DNA of 64,000 nucleotides from Phyllobacterium sp. YR531 (GTDB lineage: Bacteria; Pseudomonadota; Alphaproteobacteria; Rhizobiales; Rhizobiaceae), in the NCBI RefSeq assembly GCF_000282595.1, contig NZ_AKIZ01000014.1, positions 124,001 through 188,000 on the forward strand, read 5' to 3'. Numbering within the stretch: position 1 is the stretch's first letter; every line of letters begins with the position of its first letter. A program made the translations under genes and the position numbers. Of the stretch, positions 53,296 to 62,415 are shown in pieces. The notes beneath the pieces are model-generated. The model made no database searches and was not told the origin of the DNA. It was given only the letters and a program-made list of their open reading frames with translations.

Positions 53296-53496
53296 GAAAC
53301 TCTCCAAAAAAAAATTGACAAGAAACAAATTAAACTCTGGACGGCGATCCGCCTGCAAACAGGCGTTAGTTTAAATGAGGCCAATGTCAATGTGATTTGA
53401 AGCTTCGAGAATATTGGCGGGGAATACGTACTCTCCAGTAGCAACCAGAAGTTTATTGGAAAACGAACCTGATTGAGGTAATCTAACCTTGGAGTG

Positions 53497-53530
53497 GGGA
53501 ACGAGCTTCGCTCGTCCCCCTTTCCTTATT
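53497..53530 (+). terminator. Terminator-like hairpin 1 upstream of recR
   Basis: GGGGAACGAGC (53497-53507), TTC loop, GCTCGTCCCC (53511-53520), with one unpaired A in the left arm, then TTTCCTTATTT. It does not follow any protein gene on this strand. Confidence 0.6.
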
Positions 53531-53538
53531 TGGAAAAT

Positions 53539-53580
53539 TGAACCCGGAGCGTCAGTTGCCAGCTGGTCCGGGTTCTTTTC
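53539..53580 (+). terminator. Terminator-like hairpin 2 upstream of recR
   Basis: GAACCCGGA (53540-53548) pairs TCCGGGTTC (about 53567-53575), then TTTT. The 18-base loop contains a small GTTGCCAGCTGG fold. It lies right after hairpin 1. Confidence 0.55.
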
Positions 53581-53871
53581 ACAATAAGGGTCACACTAAA
53601 CGGAAATCTCCGCATAGATTAACCTCCAAGTCGAAGGCAAGGCTGATGCCGCAGTTGGAGAAGCCCGTCCTCTCCAATACACTGGCTGGCTCAGTGCCGC
53701 TGCTTTTGCCCTCAAAGCTTGTGTGCTCTAACACTTGAGCGGATACTTATCGGGTCTTGCGATCACGGCAACCAATCCAAGATTGTATTATTTCGATCAA
53801 AATTGCGGCGCGGTTGAACAGTCTGCGGGTCTCTGATTCCCTTAAGTCGCAAATTGCTCTAAACCGGCGAT

Positions 53872-54477
53872 ATGTCGAAGCGAATCGCCGGTCCTGAAAT
53901 TGAACGTCTGATCCAGCTACTGGCCAAAGTGCCGGGACTGGGGCCACGTTCTGCGCGCCGTGCGGCATTGCATCTGATCAAGAAAAAAGAAGCACTGCTT
54001 ATACCTCTTGGTACTGCAATGCAGGATGCTGCCGAAAAGGTGCGCATCTGCACGACATGCGGAAATGTCGATACATCAGACCCTTGCATGATCTGTACCG
54101 ATCCACGCCGGGAGCGTGCTACGCTGATCGTGGTCGAAGATGTTTCCGATCTATGGGCGCTGGAACGGGCAGGTTCGATGAATGTGCGTTATCATGTTCT
54201 TGGCGGACGCCTGTCACCACTCGATGGTGTCGGGCCGGATGATCTGAATATTGCAACGCTTGTCGGCCGGGTGGCAGAGGGCGAAATCAAAGAGATTATT
54301 CTTGCCGTGAATGCCACGGTCGAAGGCCAGACAACAGCGCATTATATCACTGATCAGCTCGCGGACTTCGATGTACGGATTACCAGACTTGCCCATGGCG
54401 TACCGGTGGGTGGTGAACTTGATTATCTTGACGAAGGAACTCTGACGGCTGCCTTGCGCGCCCGGACGTTGCTCTAA
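53872..54477 (+). CDS. recR: Recombination protein RecR
   Basis: 201 residues. The order is as in the family: a helix-hairpin-helix ([19 protein letters not shown]), a four-Cys zinc finger ([16 protein letters not shown]), a Toprim domain ([13 protein letters not shown]) and the C-terminal region [14 protein letters not shown]. RecR works with RecF and RecO at gaps. The lytic transglycosylase starts ten bases after its stop, so the two are cotranscribed. Confidence 0.96.
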   Translation: MSKRIAGPEIERLIQLLAKVPGLGPRSARRAALHLIKKKEALLIPLGTAMQDAAEKVRICTTCGNVDTSDPCMICTDPRRERATLIVVEDVSDLWALERAGSMNVRYHVLGGRLSPLDGVGPDDLNIATLVGRVAEGEIKEIILAVNATVEGQTTAHYITDQLADFDVRITRLAHGVPVGGELDYLDEGTLTAALRARTLL

Positions 54478-54487
54478 GGAGGCCATT

Positions 54488-55735
54488 TTGACCAAACCGT
54501 TGTTGAATTTGGCCATAGGCGTGTTGCTCGCCATTGCACACATAACGATTGCCCAAGCGGCTGCAAAAACTGACGTGCAAGCACAGTTTCAAAGCTGGCT
54601 GGCCAATGACCTTTGGCCTGAAGCACAGGCAAAAGGGGTGTCAAAGGCGGTGTTTGATCAGGCTTTTGCCGGAGTGTCACCTAACCTTGAACTACCGGAT
54701 CTTGTCATGCCCGGTGAAAAACCGAAAACACCAAAGAAGCAGGTGCAGTCCGAATTCGGTTCCCCGGGTAAGTATTTCAATGACAAGACCATAAATACGA
54801 CCACCTCTGGGGGGACAGCGCGTGCGGGTCAATATGCACGTACGTTGAAGGCCGTGGAGAGTAAATACGGTGTTCCCGGCGAAATCATACTGGCCGTCTG
54901 GGGGCGGGAGAGTGGTTATGGTACGGTAAAAATCCCTTACAATGCTTTCACTGTGCTTAGCACCAAAGCCTTTCTTGCATCCCGCAAGGAGATGTTCCGC
55001 AAGGAGTTGATAGCCGCGCTGGAAATTGTCCAGAAAGGCTATATCGGTGCAGGCGACATGAAAAGTTCATGGGCAGGCGCTCTAGGGCAGCCGCAATTCA
55101 TGCCAACATCCTATCTGGAACATGCCGTCGATTTTGATGGCGATGGAAAACGCGATATCTGGAATTCTGTACCCGATACGCTTGGTTCAATTGGTCACTA
55201 CCTTCAGCAATATGGCTGGCAGGCCGGGCGCGATTGGGGATATGAGGTCAATGTGCCGGAAACGGTGAGCTGTTCGCTCGAAGGGCCCGATCAGGGGAAG
55301 GCGTTTTCAGCGTGGGAAAAGCTTGGCATCAACCGGGTTAATGGGAAAGCTTTCCCGTCCAGTGAACTGAAGCGCGAGGGTTTTCTTTTGATGCCTGCTG
55401 GCAGGCACGGGCCAGCGTTCATAGTCACCAAGAATTTTTACGTGCTCAAGGAATATAATATGAGCGATCTTTATGCCCTTTTCATCGGGCATGTCGGCGA
55501 TCGGATTGCTCATGGTGCGAAAGGATTTTCTGCAGGCTGGGGCGATGTAGGCGGGCTCTATCGTTCCGATATTGCCAGCCTGCAGAAGACCTTGGAAAAG
55601 CAGGGTTATGATGCGGGCGGCGCGGATGGGTTTCCGGGCTTCAAAACCCGGCGGTCAATCGGAACCTGGCAAAGCAAGCAGGGTATGGCACCGACCTGTT
55701 TCCCCGATAAGTCGCTGGTAAAAGCAATCAGGTAG
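54488..55735 (+). CDS. Lytic murein transglycosylase (MltB-like)
   Basis: 415 residues. A signal peptide (LNLAIGVLLAIAHITIAQAAAK) is followed by an SLT_2 domain: the catalytic Glu is in VWGRESGYGTVKIPYN, and SSWAGALGQPQFMPTSYL is the MltB-type block. A C-terminal peptidoglycan-binding domain (SLQKTLEKQGYDAGGADG) ends the protein. It cleaves glycan strands to anhydro products in the periplasm. The start is a TTG at 54488, with a perfect AAGGAGG seven bases before it and no ATG that would keep the signal peptide. Confidence 0.92.
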   Translation: MTKPLLNLAIGVLLAIAHITIAQAAAKTDVQAQFQSWLANDLWPEAQAKGVSKAVFDQAFAGVSPNLELPDLVMPGEKPKTPKKQVQSEFGSPGKYFNDKTINTTTSGGTARAGQYARTLKAVESKYGVPGEIILAVWGRESGYGTVKIPYNAFTVLSTKAFLASRKEMFRKELIAALEIVQKGYIGAGDMKSSWAGALGQPQFMPTSYLEHAVDFDGDGKRDIWNSVPDTLGSIGHYLQQYGWQAGRDWGYEVNVPETVSCSLEGPDQGKAFSAWEKLGINRVNGKAFPSSELKREGFLLMPAGRHGPAFIVTKNFYVLKEYNMSDLYALFIGHVGDRIAHGAKGFSAGWGDVGGLYRSDIASLQKTLEKQGYDAGGADGFPGFKTRRSIGTWQSKQGMAPTCFPDKSLVKAIR

Positions 55736-55746
55736 CGGTTTTCTTC

Positions 55747-56010
55747 CTATCCGGAACGTTTGCGCTGATACGTTTGCTCACTGATGCTGGGGTGTGAGTT
55801 GATTGCAGTGATTACGGCCAAGGCAGCAAGGGAATTGATATCTTTGTTGCCTCTGTTGAATGCAGTCATAACAGTCTCTGCAATGACTTTGGCATCGTCA
55901 TCCGTACTCGATTTTACAACAAGGGTCTGGGCCGCCTTGTCATAAGCGGCCTGCATAAGATCCCAATCTGCCTGTGAGTAAGTTGACTTCGACGGATTAT
56001 CGAAAGGCAT
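55747..56010 (-). CDS. Hypothetical protein (87 aa)
   Basis: 87 residues, soluble and helical: MPFDNPSKSTYSQADWDLMQ starts it, and AKVIAETVMTAFNRGNKDINSLAALAVITAIN is a likely long helix pair. It belongs to no family I can name. The pattern (short, acidic, a Ser-rich first part, DWDLMQAAYDKA) is typical of conserved small alphaproteobacterial proteins of unknown function. The start ATG is at 56008-56010, after GAAGGATGC-like context (AGGATG). Confidence 0.7.
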   Translation of the reverse strand: MPFDNPSKSTYSQADWDLMQAAYDKAAQTLVVKSSTDDDAKVIAETVMTAFNRGNKDINSLAALAVITAINSHPSISEQTYQRKRSG

Positions 56011-56123
56011 CCTTCAGGTCCTCCTCAAGACCGAATCGAAGCGGTAAATTTAGCGCCCCAATTGTGGCATGGCAAACCAAGAAACATCTGGCGTTGCGCA
56101 AGCAGGACAAGACATTGTTGCTA

Positions 56124-57050
56124 TCAGAGTGTCGGCTCTGCCTCGGACGCATCTCTTACATGCCGTGAAAGCCGGTTCCAGCGCTGGCTGAACCATGGCG
56201 TTACCAGGGATATTTTTTCAAACCGGTTGTTGGTAAAAGACGGGTCATTTTCCTCGAATGTCCACACTTTGAAGTTGGTCAATTCGTGCGGGCCAAATGT
56301 ATAAATCAAGGGAATATCGGCAGCGTCACGCCCACGTGCGACAACAATGCGGCCAATCCGGCGCTGATTGTGGCGCGCATCGAATGTATGCCATTTGCCG
56401 CCGAGATAGACTTCAAACCACGCGTTGAAATCCATTGGGGCGGGATCAGACGGCACGCCGATGTCACCCATATACCCGTTCACATATCGTGCGGGGATAT
56501 TCATGCATCGGCAGAAGGCAACTGCCAGATGAGCGAAGTCACGACAAACGCCAACGCGTTCTTCGTGGGCTTGTGCAGCCGTGCGTGTGGAACGCGCAAA
56601 ACCATAACTAAAGGTGAGACGCTGGTTGACATAATCGCAGATTGTTTGAACCCTTGTCCAACCCGGTTTTACGTTTCCGAACAGGTTCCAGGCGAGATTG
56701 CTCAACTCGTCTGTTTCGCAGTATCGGCTGGCAGAAAGATAAGCGAGGCACTCTGTGGGAAGCTTGTCGACCGTAAGTTCTTCTGCCTTTTCATCGACCG
56801 GATCGGGCAGGCCGTCATCTTTAACCACCGCATCGTATTTCAAAGAAAGATTACCCGCAGGCGCGAGCAAGCGCAGGCAACTATTACCAAACAAATCGGT
56901 AAACGTTTCCAACTTCACGTCCGGCGTAGCGGTAGGTCCGCGCTCACACTGGATGTGATTTAGCCGAGCCGATTCCAGATTCAGATAGGTTGTCATCGGC
57001 GTCGGCTCGTTGCAACGGATTCCTATCTCGTAACCGATACGGATCAACAT
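56124..57050 (-). CDS. Transglutaminase-like cysteine peptidase family protein
   Basis: 308 residues. An N-terminal beta domain (MLIRIGYEIGIRCNEPTPMTTYLNL) precedes the transglutaminase core with the Cys-His-Asp triad: Cys in EERVGVCRDFAHLAVAFCR, His in WHTFDARHN, Asp just after it. These are the bacterial proteins often encoded near proteasome-like or peptide-modifying genes, but no such partner is here. There is no signal peptide. ATG 57048-57050 follows AAAGGA, so the longer form from 57107 is rejected. Confidence 0.85.
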   Translation of the reverse strand: MLIRIGYEIGIRCNEPTPMTTYLNLESARLNHIQCERGPTATPDVKLETFTDLFGNSCLRLLAPAGNLSLKYDAVVKDDGLPDPVDEKAEELTVDKLPTECLAYLSASRYCETDELSNLAWNLFGNVKPGWTRVQTICDYVNQRLTFSYGFARSTRTAAQAHEERVGVCRDFAHLAVAFCRCMNIPARYVNGYMGDIGVPSDPAPMDFNAWFEVYLGGKWHTFDARHNQRRIGRIVVARGRDAADIPLIYTFGPHELTNFKVWTFEENDPSFTNNRFEKISLVTPWFSQRWNRLSRHVRDASEAEPTL

Positions 57051-57253
57051 GGCATTATCCTTTAAACTTTTCAGAACAACGCTGCGGCACAGTGGTAGTT
57101 CCGCCAATTTTTACTTTTTGCGTCAAAGGATATGCGAGACGGCTAATTCATAAATTGTTGACCATAAGTCAGGAGAGTTTGAACCAAATAGGCTCAATTG
57201 AGTTATTCTGAAGAGACGCCGCTAATGAGTGTGGTCGGCTTGGAGTGATTGGA

Positions 57254-57442
57254 ATGGTCATGGCAGCAAGACATCCAAGAAACGACCGGACAGCAAATGT
57301 TCTTCGTCAGCAGGTTGTGCGTGCTGATTATCGCCGGACAATCGAAACTTCCCGCCCATCACAGGCTGAAAAGAATATTCCGGATGTTCTTCGCGATCTT
57401 TTGCAACGACTTGATGACGCAGAAAAGAAACAGGATCGCTAA
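57254..57442 (+). CDS. Small hypothetical basic protein (62 aa)
   Basis: 62 residues, MVMAARHPRNDRTANVLRQQ to the helix IPDVLRDLLQRLDDAEKKQDR. It is strongly basic with a predicted amphipathic C-terminal helix. ATG 57254 stands eight bases after GGAG. Codon use is like that of its neighbours. No family is recognised. It ends two bases from a convergent small membrane ORF. Confidence 0.6.
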   Translation: MVMAARHPRNDRTANVLRQQVVRADYRRTIETSRPSQAEKNIPDVLRDLLQRLDDAEKKQDR

Positions 57443-57444
57443 GT

Positions 57445-57576
57445 TCAGTTTTTTATCTGCATCAGATTATCGTGGTAGGGTGCACGACCTGATTTGGCGT
57501 GGTGCACAAACGTCCCGAAAGACAATGCAAAAGCGAAGAATATTGCAAAAACAATGCCAAGACGCTGAACAAGCAT
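57445..57576 (-). CDS. Small membrane protein (43 aa), candidate
   Basis: A 43-residue frame from ATG 57574-57576 to TGA 57445-57447. Residues 7-25 (GIVFAIFFAFALSFGTFV) form a strong membrane helix, followed by a polar tail, HHAKSGRAPYHDNLMQIKN. A GGTGGG site lies six bases before the ATG. No family is recognised. The convergent partner is the 62-aa protein above. Confidence 0.5.
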   Translation of the reverse strand: MLVQRLGIVFAIFFAFALSFGTFVHHAKSGRAPYHDNLMQIKN

Positions 57577-57741
57577 GACAAACCCACCGCTATTTGCTGC
57601 GGTTTAATCCTATCTCGGACCCAGCGCAGCAGTTGAATTTTCTCAGATTATGTGTCGCAATGTGAATGCTGCCTGAACCTTGCGTTCATCCGGCATTTCA
57701 GTTGCTTGACCGAACACGAATTCAACCGGGGGAAGATTTCA

Positions 57742-58203
57742 ATGTTCATTACACTTGCGCTGCTGATTGGTGTGATCGCGGGGCTGCGCGCGATGACGGC
57801 ACCCGCTGCCATCAGTTGGGCGGCTTATCTGGGCTGGCTCAATCTGGGGGATAGCTGGCTGGCGTTTTTAGGTTATGCTTTCACGCCCTGGATACTTTCT
57901 GTTCTGGCCATAGGCGAGCTGATCACGGACCAGTTGCCGTCTACGCCCAGCCGCAAGGTGCCGGTACAGTTTGGCGCGCGCATACTCATGGGTGCCGTCA
58001 GCGGTGCAGCGATAGGTATAGGTGGCGGTGTGGTCATCGGCGGCTTGATTGCAGGTGCCATAGGCGCAGTCATTGGCACCTATGGTGGAGCTTATGTCCG
58101 GGGTAGGCTGGCAGCTAGTTTTGGACAGGATCGGCCAGCGGCATTAATCGAAGATGCGGTGGCCATCATCGGCGCTTATCTGATTATTGCTGCACTGCCA
58201 TGA
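57742..58203 (+). CDS. DUF4126-like membrane protein
   Basis: 153 residues, four to five hydrophobic segments. It starts MFITLALLIGVIAGLRAMTAPAAISW, with LPSTPSRKVPVQFGARILMGAVSGAA in the middle and the glycine-rich IGIGGGVVIGGLIAGAIGAVIGT that marks the DUF4126 family. Function unknown. ATG 57742 follows GGGGGAAG. It overlaps the start of the disulfide oxidoreductase gene by four bases (ATGA), so they are translated together. Confidence 0.75.
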   Translation: MFITLALLIGVIAGLRAMTAPAAISWAAYLGWLNLGDSWLAFLGYAFTPWILSVLAIGELITDQLPSTPSRKVPVQFGARILMGAVSGAAIGIGGGVVIGGLIAGAIGAVIGTYGGAYVRGRLAASFGQDRPAALIEDAVAIIGAYLIIAALP

Positions 58204-59579
58204 CCAAGGCATTCGACGCTATCATTATTGGCGCGGGACAAGCCGGACCGGCACTCGCGGGAAGGCTGACGGGCTCTGGCAAAAAAGTAATGCTGGTCGA
58301 ACGCAAGCTTTTTGGCGGGACTTGCGTGAATACTGGCTGCATGCCGACAAAGGCACTGGTTGCCAGCGCTTATGCGGCCCATCTTGCGCGGCGTGGAACG
58401 GATTTTGGCGTAACAATTGAATCGCCTATCCGCATCGACATGAAGCGCATATGGCAACGCGCTGACACAATTTCTTCCAATGCGCGGAACAATGTCGAGA
58501 ACTGGTTGAAGGGTATGGAGGGATGCACAGTCGTGCAGGGCCATGCGAAATTTGCCGGACCGCATGAGATAGATGTTGATGGAGAAATTTACACGGCGCC
58601 GCAAATATTCATCAATACGGGCGGGCGGGCCAATATACCCGATATGCCCGGCCTTGCCGAAATAGACTATTTGACCAATACCGGAATTTTACAGCTGGAT
58701 ACCTTGCCGGAACATCTGGTTGTCATCGGGGGCAGCTATATCGGCCTTGAGTTCGCCCAGATGTATCGCCGTTTCGGTGCAAAGGTCACCCTTGTCGAAA
58801 AGGGGCCGCGACTAGTCTTCCGTGAAGACGAAGATGTGTCAGATGCGATCAAGGAAATCCTTGAGGCAGAAGGCATTGAATGCCGCCTGAATGCCAAGTG
58901 CATATCATTCAAGCGGCATGTGCAGGGCACGGAAGTCAGTGTTGACTGCAATTCCGGCGCACCGCCGATTATTGGATCGCATATACTGCTTGCAATCGGA
59001 AGGACGCCCAATACTGGCGATCTTGGTCTGGAGAACGCAGGTGTTCAGGTCGACGAACGCGGCTACATCAAGGTCAATGACGATCTTTCAACGACGGTCG
59101 AGGGTATTTGGGCGCTGGGTGATTGCAACGGGCACGGTGCATTTACGCATACGGCCTATAATGATTTTGAAATTGTCGCTGCCAATTTGCTGGATGGGCA
59201 GGATCGCAAGGTTAGCGAACGGATTTTGGGCTACGCGCTTTACATTGACCCGCCCTTGGGCAGGGTTGGTTTAAGCGAAAGTCAGGCCCGTAAAAATGGC
59301 CGGAAGCTTCTCGTGTCCAAAAGACCAATGACCCGTGTTGGCCGTGCGGTCGAGAAGGATGAAACCAAGGGCTTTATGAAAATCGTTGTGGATGCGGAGA
59401 CGCAAAGGATTCTCGGCGCAGCAATTCTGGGTACGGGCGGTGACGAGGCCATTCACGGCATTTTGGACATGATGAATGCTGATGCCGATTACAAAAAACT
59501 GCAGTGGGCCGTTCCGATTCACCCCACCGTGTCGGAGTTAATTCCAACACTTCTTGGTGATCTGAAATCAGCCAATTGA
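58200..59579 (+). CDS. FAD-dependent pyridine nucleotide-disulfide oxidoreductase (mercuric-reductase-like)
   Basis: 459 residues. The FAD site is [17 protein letters not shown]; the redox disulfide is [15 protein letters not shown]; the NAD(P) site is [20 protein letters not shown]; and the C-terminal dimer domain ends with HPTVSELIP, whose His-Glu pair is used by this family. It lacks the N-terminal MerA metal-binding domain and the C-terminal vicinal Cys pair, so it is unlikely to be a true mercuric reductase. The substrate is not known. It is cotranscribed with the DUF4126 gene. Confidence 0.88.
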   Translation: MTKAFDAIIIGAGQAGPALAGRLTGSGKKVMLVERKLFGGTCVNTGCMPTKALVASAYAAHLARRGTDFGVTIESPIRIDMKRIWQRADTISSNARNNVENWLKGMEGCTVVQGHAKFAGPHEIDVDGEIYTAPQIFINTGGRANIPDMPGLAEIDYLTNTGILQLDTLPEHLVVIGGSYIGLEFAQMYRRFGAKVTLVEKGPRLVFREDEDVSDAIKEILEAEGIECRLNAKCISFKRHVQGTEVSVDCNSGAPPIIGSHILLAIGRTPNTGDLGLENAGVQVDERGYIKVNDDLSTTVEGIWALGDCNGHGAFTHTAYNDFEIVAANLLDGQDRKVSERILGYALYIDPPLGRVGLSESQARKNGRKLLVSKRPMTRVGRAVEKDETKGFMKIVVDAETQRILGAAILGTGGDEAIHGILDMMNADADYKKLQWAVPIHPTVSELIPTLLGDLKSAN

Positions 59580-59629
59580 CACGCGTTGCTATTTTGCAGA
59601 ACATTTGATCCGCGCAATGAACAAACGTA

Positions 59630-59674
59630 TTGACATCCGCTCAATCATCTTAGAAGCTAGATGAAACGTTTCAT
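59630..59674 (+). promoter_or_regulatory. Promoter with LacI-type operator
   Basis: TTGACA at 59630-59635 and the perfect 14-base palindrome ATGAAACGTTTCAT at 59661-59674 (central CG step as in LacI/PurR-family operators). It covers the expected -10/start region of the ABC transporter operon, about 115 bases before the first gene. No LacI-family gene is in the window. Confidence 0.7.
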
Positions 59675-59787
59675 ATTGAAGAAATGTCAATTGCCGCGTA
59701 TGTTCCAGCCGGATGAATCGCGGTAGCTCAGGGAGAATGGGAGCGGCGTAACACCGTGACCAAAGGCAAACCAAGGGAGGAAGCCTC

Positions 59788-60831
59788 GTGAAGAAACTTT
59801 TAGCATGTTTGGCAATGACATTGGCGCTGGCTATGCCCGCACTAGCCGATGGACCGTTGGATACGTCCAAGGTCAACAAGGAATATGTGACGGGTGCCGA
59901 CGGCAAGAGCTATACGATCGCCACGGTCGTTAAAGTCGACGGCATCGCATGGTTTGACCGTATGCGCGAAGGCGTCGAGCAATTCAAATCAGAAACCGAG
60001 GCTGACGTCTGGATGGTCGGCCCTAGCTCTGCCGATGCAGCAGCACAGGTGCAGATTGTCGAGAACCTCATTGCACAGGGCGTCGATGCTATTTGCATCG
60101 TTCCGTTCTCGGTAGAGGCAGTTGAGCCTGTTCTAAAGAAGGCCCGCGAGCGCGGTATCGTTGTTATCGCGCATGAAGCTTCAAACATCGTGAATGCCGA
60201 TTATGTTCTCGAAGCTTTTGACAACAAGGCCTATGGCGCGAAGCTGATGGAAGTTCTGGCAAAGTCCATGGACGGCAAGGGCAAATATCTTGCCACTGTT
60301 GGCAGCCTGACATCAAAGTCCCAGATGGACTGGATTGATGGTGCTATCGAATATCAAAAGAAGAACTTTCCGGAAATGTCGCTCGCGACAGAACGTCTGG
60401 AAACCTATGACGACGCCAATCAGGATTATACCAAGCTGAAGGAAGCCATGACGACCTATCCGGACGTCAAGGGTATTCTCGGCGCGCCAATGCCTACATC
60501 GGCAGGTGCCGGACGTCTGATCGCTGAAGGTGGATTGAAGGGCAAGGTATTCTTTGCCGGTACGGGACTTGTTTCTGTTGCGGGTGAATACCTCAAAAAT
60601 GGCGATATCCAGTACATTCAGTTCTGGGACCCCGCAGTCGCTGGTTATGCCATGAATGAACTTGCAGTTATGGCTCTCAACAAGAAGACCGACTTGATCA
60701 AGGCTGGCCTCAACCTTGGTCTGCCAGGGTATCAAAGTCTTCTCGCACCGGATGCGTCAAAGCCGAACCTGCTCTATGGCGCAGGCTGGGTTGGCGTTAC
60801 TGCCGAGAACATGGGTTCGTATAACTTCTGA
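59788..60831 (+). CDS. CUT2 sugar ABC transporter, periplasmic binding protein (RhaS/LsrB-like)
   Basis: 347 residues. A signal peptide (LLACLAMTLALAMPALADG) is followed by a type I periplasmic binding fold: TIATVVKVDGIAWFDRMREGVEQF, QIVENLIAQGVDAICIVP and YVLEAFDNKAYGAKLMEVLAKSM. It resembles the rhamnose and autoinducer-2 binding group rather than ribose-binding proteins. The ligand cannot be read from the sequence. First gene of an operon with one ATPase and two permeases. Confidence 0.88.
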   Translation: MKKLLACLAMTLALAMPALADGPLDTSKVNKEYVTGADGKSYTIATVVKVDGIAWFDRMREGVEQFKSETEADVWMVGPSSADAAAQVQIVENLIAQGVDAICIVPFSVEAVEPVLKKARERGIVVIAHEASNIVNADYVLEAFDNKAYGAKLMEVLAKSMDGKGKYLATVGSLTSKSQMDWIDGAIEYQKKNFPEMSLATERLETYDDANQDYTKLKEAMTTYPDVKGILGAPMPTSAGAGRLIAEGGLKGKVFFAGTGLVSVAGEYLKNGDIQYIQFWDPAVAGYAMNELAVMALNKKTDLIKAGLNLGLPGYQSLLAPDASKPNLLYGAGWVGVTAENMGSYNF

Positions 60832-60915
60832 TAATGAACCTGCTTTGAGACGGAGGCGTTGCAAGACGCCTCCGTTTCGTTGATGTTCGCGGGTCTCCAC
60901 CGCAGCGGGGAAAGC

Positions 60916-62415
60916 ATGAGCGAAAATCTTCTGGAACTTAAAAATGTCAGCAAGCGCTTTGGCGGTCTTGTGGCTCTCGATAATGTTTCGCTTGTGCTCA
61001 AACCAGGCGAAATTCATTGCCTGGCCGGCGAAAATGGCTCCGGCAAATCGACGATCATCAAGATCATGTCCGGCGTGTACACGCCAACCGATGGCGAGAT
61101 ACTGATAGATGGAAAGCCTTTGACAGGCTTTACCCCTGCACAGTCTGTACAGCAGGGTATCCAGGTCATTTATCAGGATTTTTCCCTTTTCGGGAATTTG
61201 ACTGTCGCCGAAAACCTCGCGCTTAATACTTTGCTGCTTGAGGGCAAGAAGTCTGTCAGCTGGAAACGCATTCGCGATCTGGCAACGAAAGCACTGGCTC
61301 GGCTGGGCGTGACCATGGATCTCGACGCTGATGTCGAGTCGCTACCAACCTCCGGTAAGCAGATCGTGGCGATTGCCCGCGCCATGATGGGTGATGCGCG
61401 CCTTATCATCATGGATGAACCCACGACCGCTCTTACGCGGCCGGAAGTAGACGCCTTGTTCCGTATTGTGCGGGACATTCAGGCGCAAGGCATTGCAGTG
61501 CTTTTCGTCAGTCACAAGATGCGCGAAATGTTGGAAATCAGCGAGCGCCTCACAGTCCTGCGTAATGGCAAAAAAGTTGCCGAAGGTCCGATCAGCGATT
61601 TCAACGAGGCAGCGATTACGCGTGCCATGACCGGGCATGATCTGACCGATCAGACATATGAATGGAAGCCTGCGGCTGCCATTGATCAACCGCGGCTGGA
61701 CGTCAAACAATTGAATATTCCCGGCGCCTTGGAGAATATTGACCTCACACTGCATGCCGGCGAAATCGTTGGTCTTTCGGGACTTATAGGATCAGGCCGG
61801 ACGGAGCTTGCACTTGCCCTGTTTGGTATGAACCCGAAATATACGGGTTCAGTGATGATCGATGGAAAAAAAGTACACCCGAAGAGTGTACAGGAGGCGA
61901 TTGAAAGTGGTCTGGCCTATGTGCCCGAAGATCGCCTGACTGAAGGGCTTTTCCTGACCCAGTCGATTGAGCGCAACATGCTCGCAACGTCGTTCGAGAA
62001 TTTCGTCAGCGGCATATTCATTGATCGCAAGAAGGCAGATGCGGCCACGAAAGCCATGTTTGGCGCAATGCAGATCGCGGCCCCCGGTCCACAGACGCCG
62101 GTCAATCACCTTTCCGGTGGCAACCAGCAGCGCGTGGTGCTCGCGCGGTGGCTGTTGACCGGGGCTCGAGTGCTCATTCTCAATGGACCGACTGTCGGCG
62201 TTGATGTTGGCTCCAAGGCGCAGATTCATCGCAAAATCCGGGAACTGGCTACCCAGAATGGATTGGCCGTATTGATGATTTCCGACGATGTTCCGGAGCT
62301 TGTCCAGAACTGCAACCGCGTCATCGTAATGCATCGGGGCAGGTTTGTTGACGAGGTTTCCGCAGATACACTGAACGAAGACGCTCTGAACGACCGGTTG
62401 AAGGCTTTGAAATGA
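60916..62415 (+). CDS. CUT2 sugar ABC transporter ATPase (two domains, second degenerate)
   Basis: 499 residues, the RbsA/LsrA layout. Domain one is complete: Walker A GENGSGKSTIIKIM, signature TSGKQIVAIARAM and Walker B LIIMDEPTTAL. Domain two has LSGGNQQRVVLARWL but a changed Walker A (IGSGRTELAL) and Walker B (LILNGPTVGVDVG), with Asn and Gly in place of the Asp-Glu pair, so its hydrolysis site is probably dead. Such asymmetry is known in this class. ATG 60916 follows GGGGAAAGC. It overlaps the first permease by four bases. Confidence 0.92.
   Translation: MSENLLELKNVSKRFGGLVALDNVSLVLKPGEIHCLAGENGSGKSTIIKIMSGVYTPTDGEILIDGKPLTGFTPAQSVQQGIQVIYQDFSLFGNLTVAENLALNTLLLEGKKSVSWKRIRDLATKALARLGVTMDLDADVESLPTSGKQIVAIARAMMGDARLIIMDEPTTALTRPEVDALFRIVRDIQAQGIAVLFVSHKMREMLEISERLTVLRNGKKVAEGPISDFNEAAITRAMTGHDLTDQTYEWKPAAAIDQPRLDVKQLNIPGALENIDLTLHAGEIVGLSGLIGSGRTELALALFGMNPKYTGSVMIDGKKVHPKSVQEAIESGLAYVPEDRLTEGLFLTQSIERNMLATSFENFVSGIFIDRKKADAATKAMFGAMQIAAPGPQTPVNHLSGGNQQRVVLARWLLTGARVLILNGPTVGVDVGSKAQIHRKIRELATQNGLAVLMISDDVPELVQNCNRVIVMHRGRFVDEVSADTLNEDALNDRLKALK

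Larger units (their letters stand above)
53296..53871. other. Gene-free region between the lipoprotein and recR
   Basis: About 575 bases with no convincing protein. It carries two terminator-like hairpins, given separately, around 53497-53580. The first 200 bases hold the lipoprotein promoter; the last 290, up to recR, have no recognisable element. The two hairpins lie within 85 bases with no gene ahead of them on the plus strand, so an untranslated RNA is possible. Confidence 0.5.

Noticed and set aside
53538-53738. A 66-codon frame upstream of recR
   Set aside because: It runs through the second terminator-like hairpin, lacks a ribosome-binding site and the product resembles translated non-coding DNA.
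58200-59579. True mercuric reductase (merA)
   Set aside because: There is no N-terminal heavy-metal domain, no C-terminal vicinal Cys pair and no mer genes nearby; only the shared disulfide reductase core is present.
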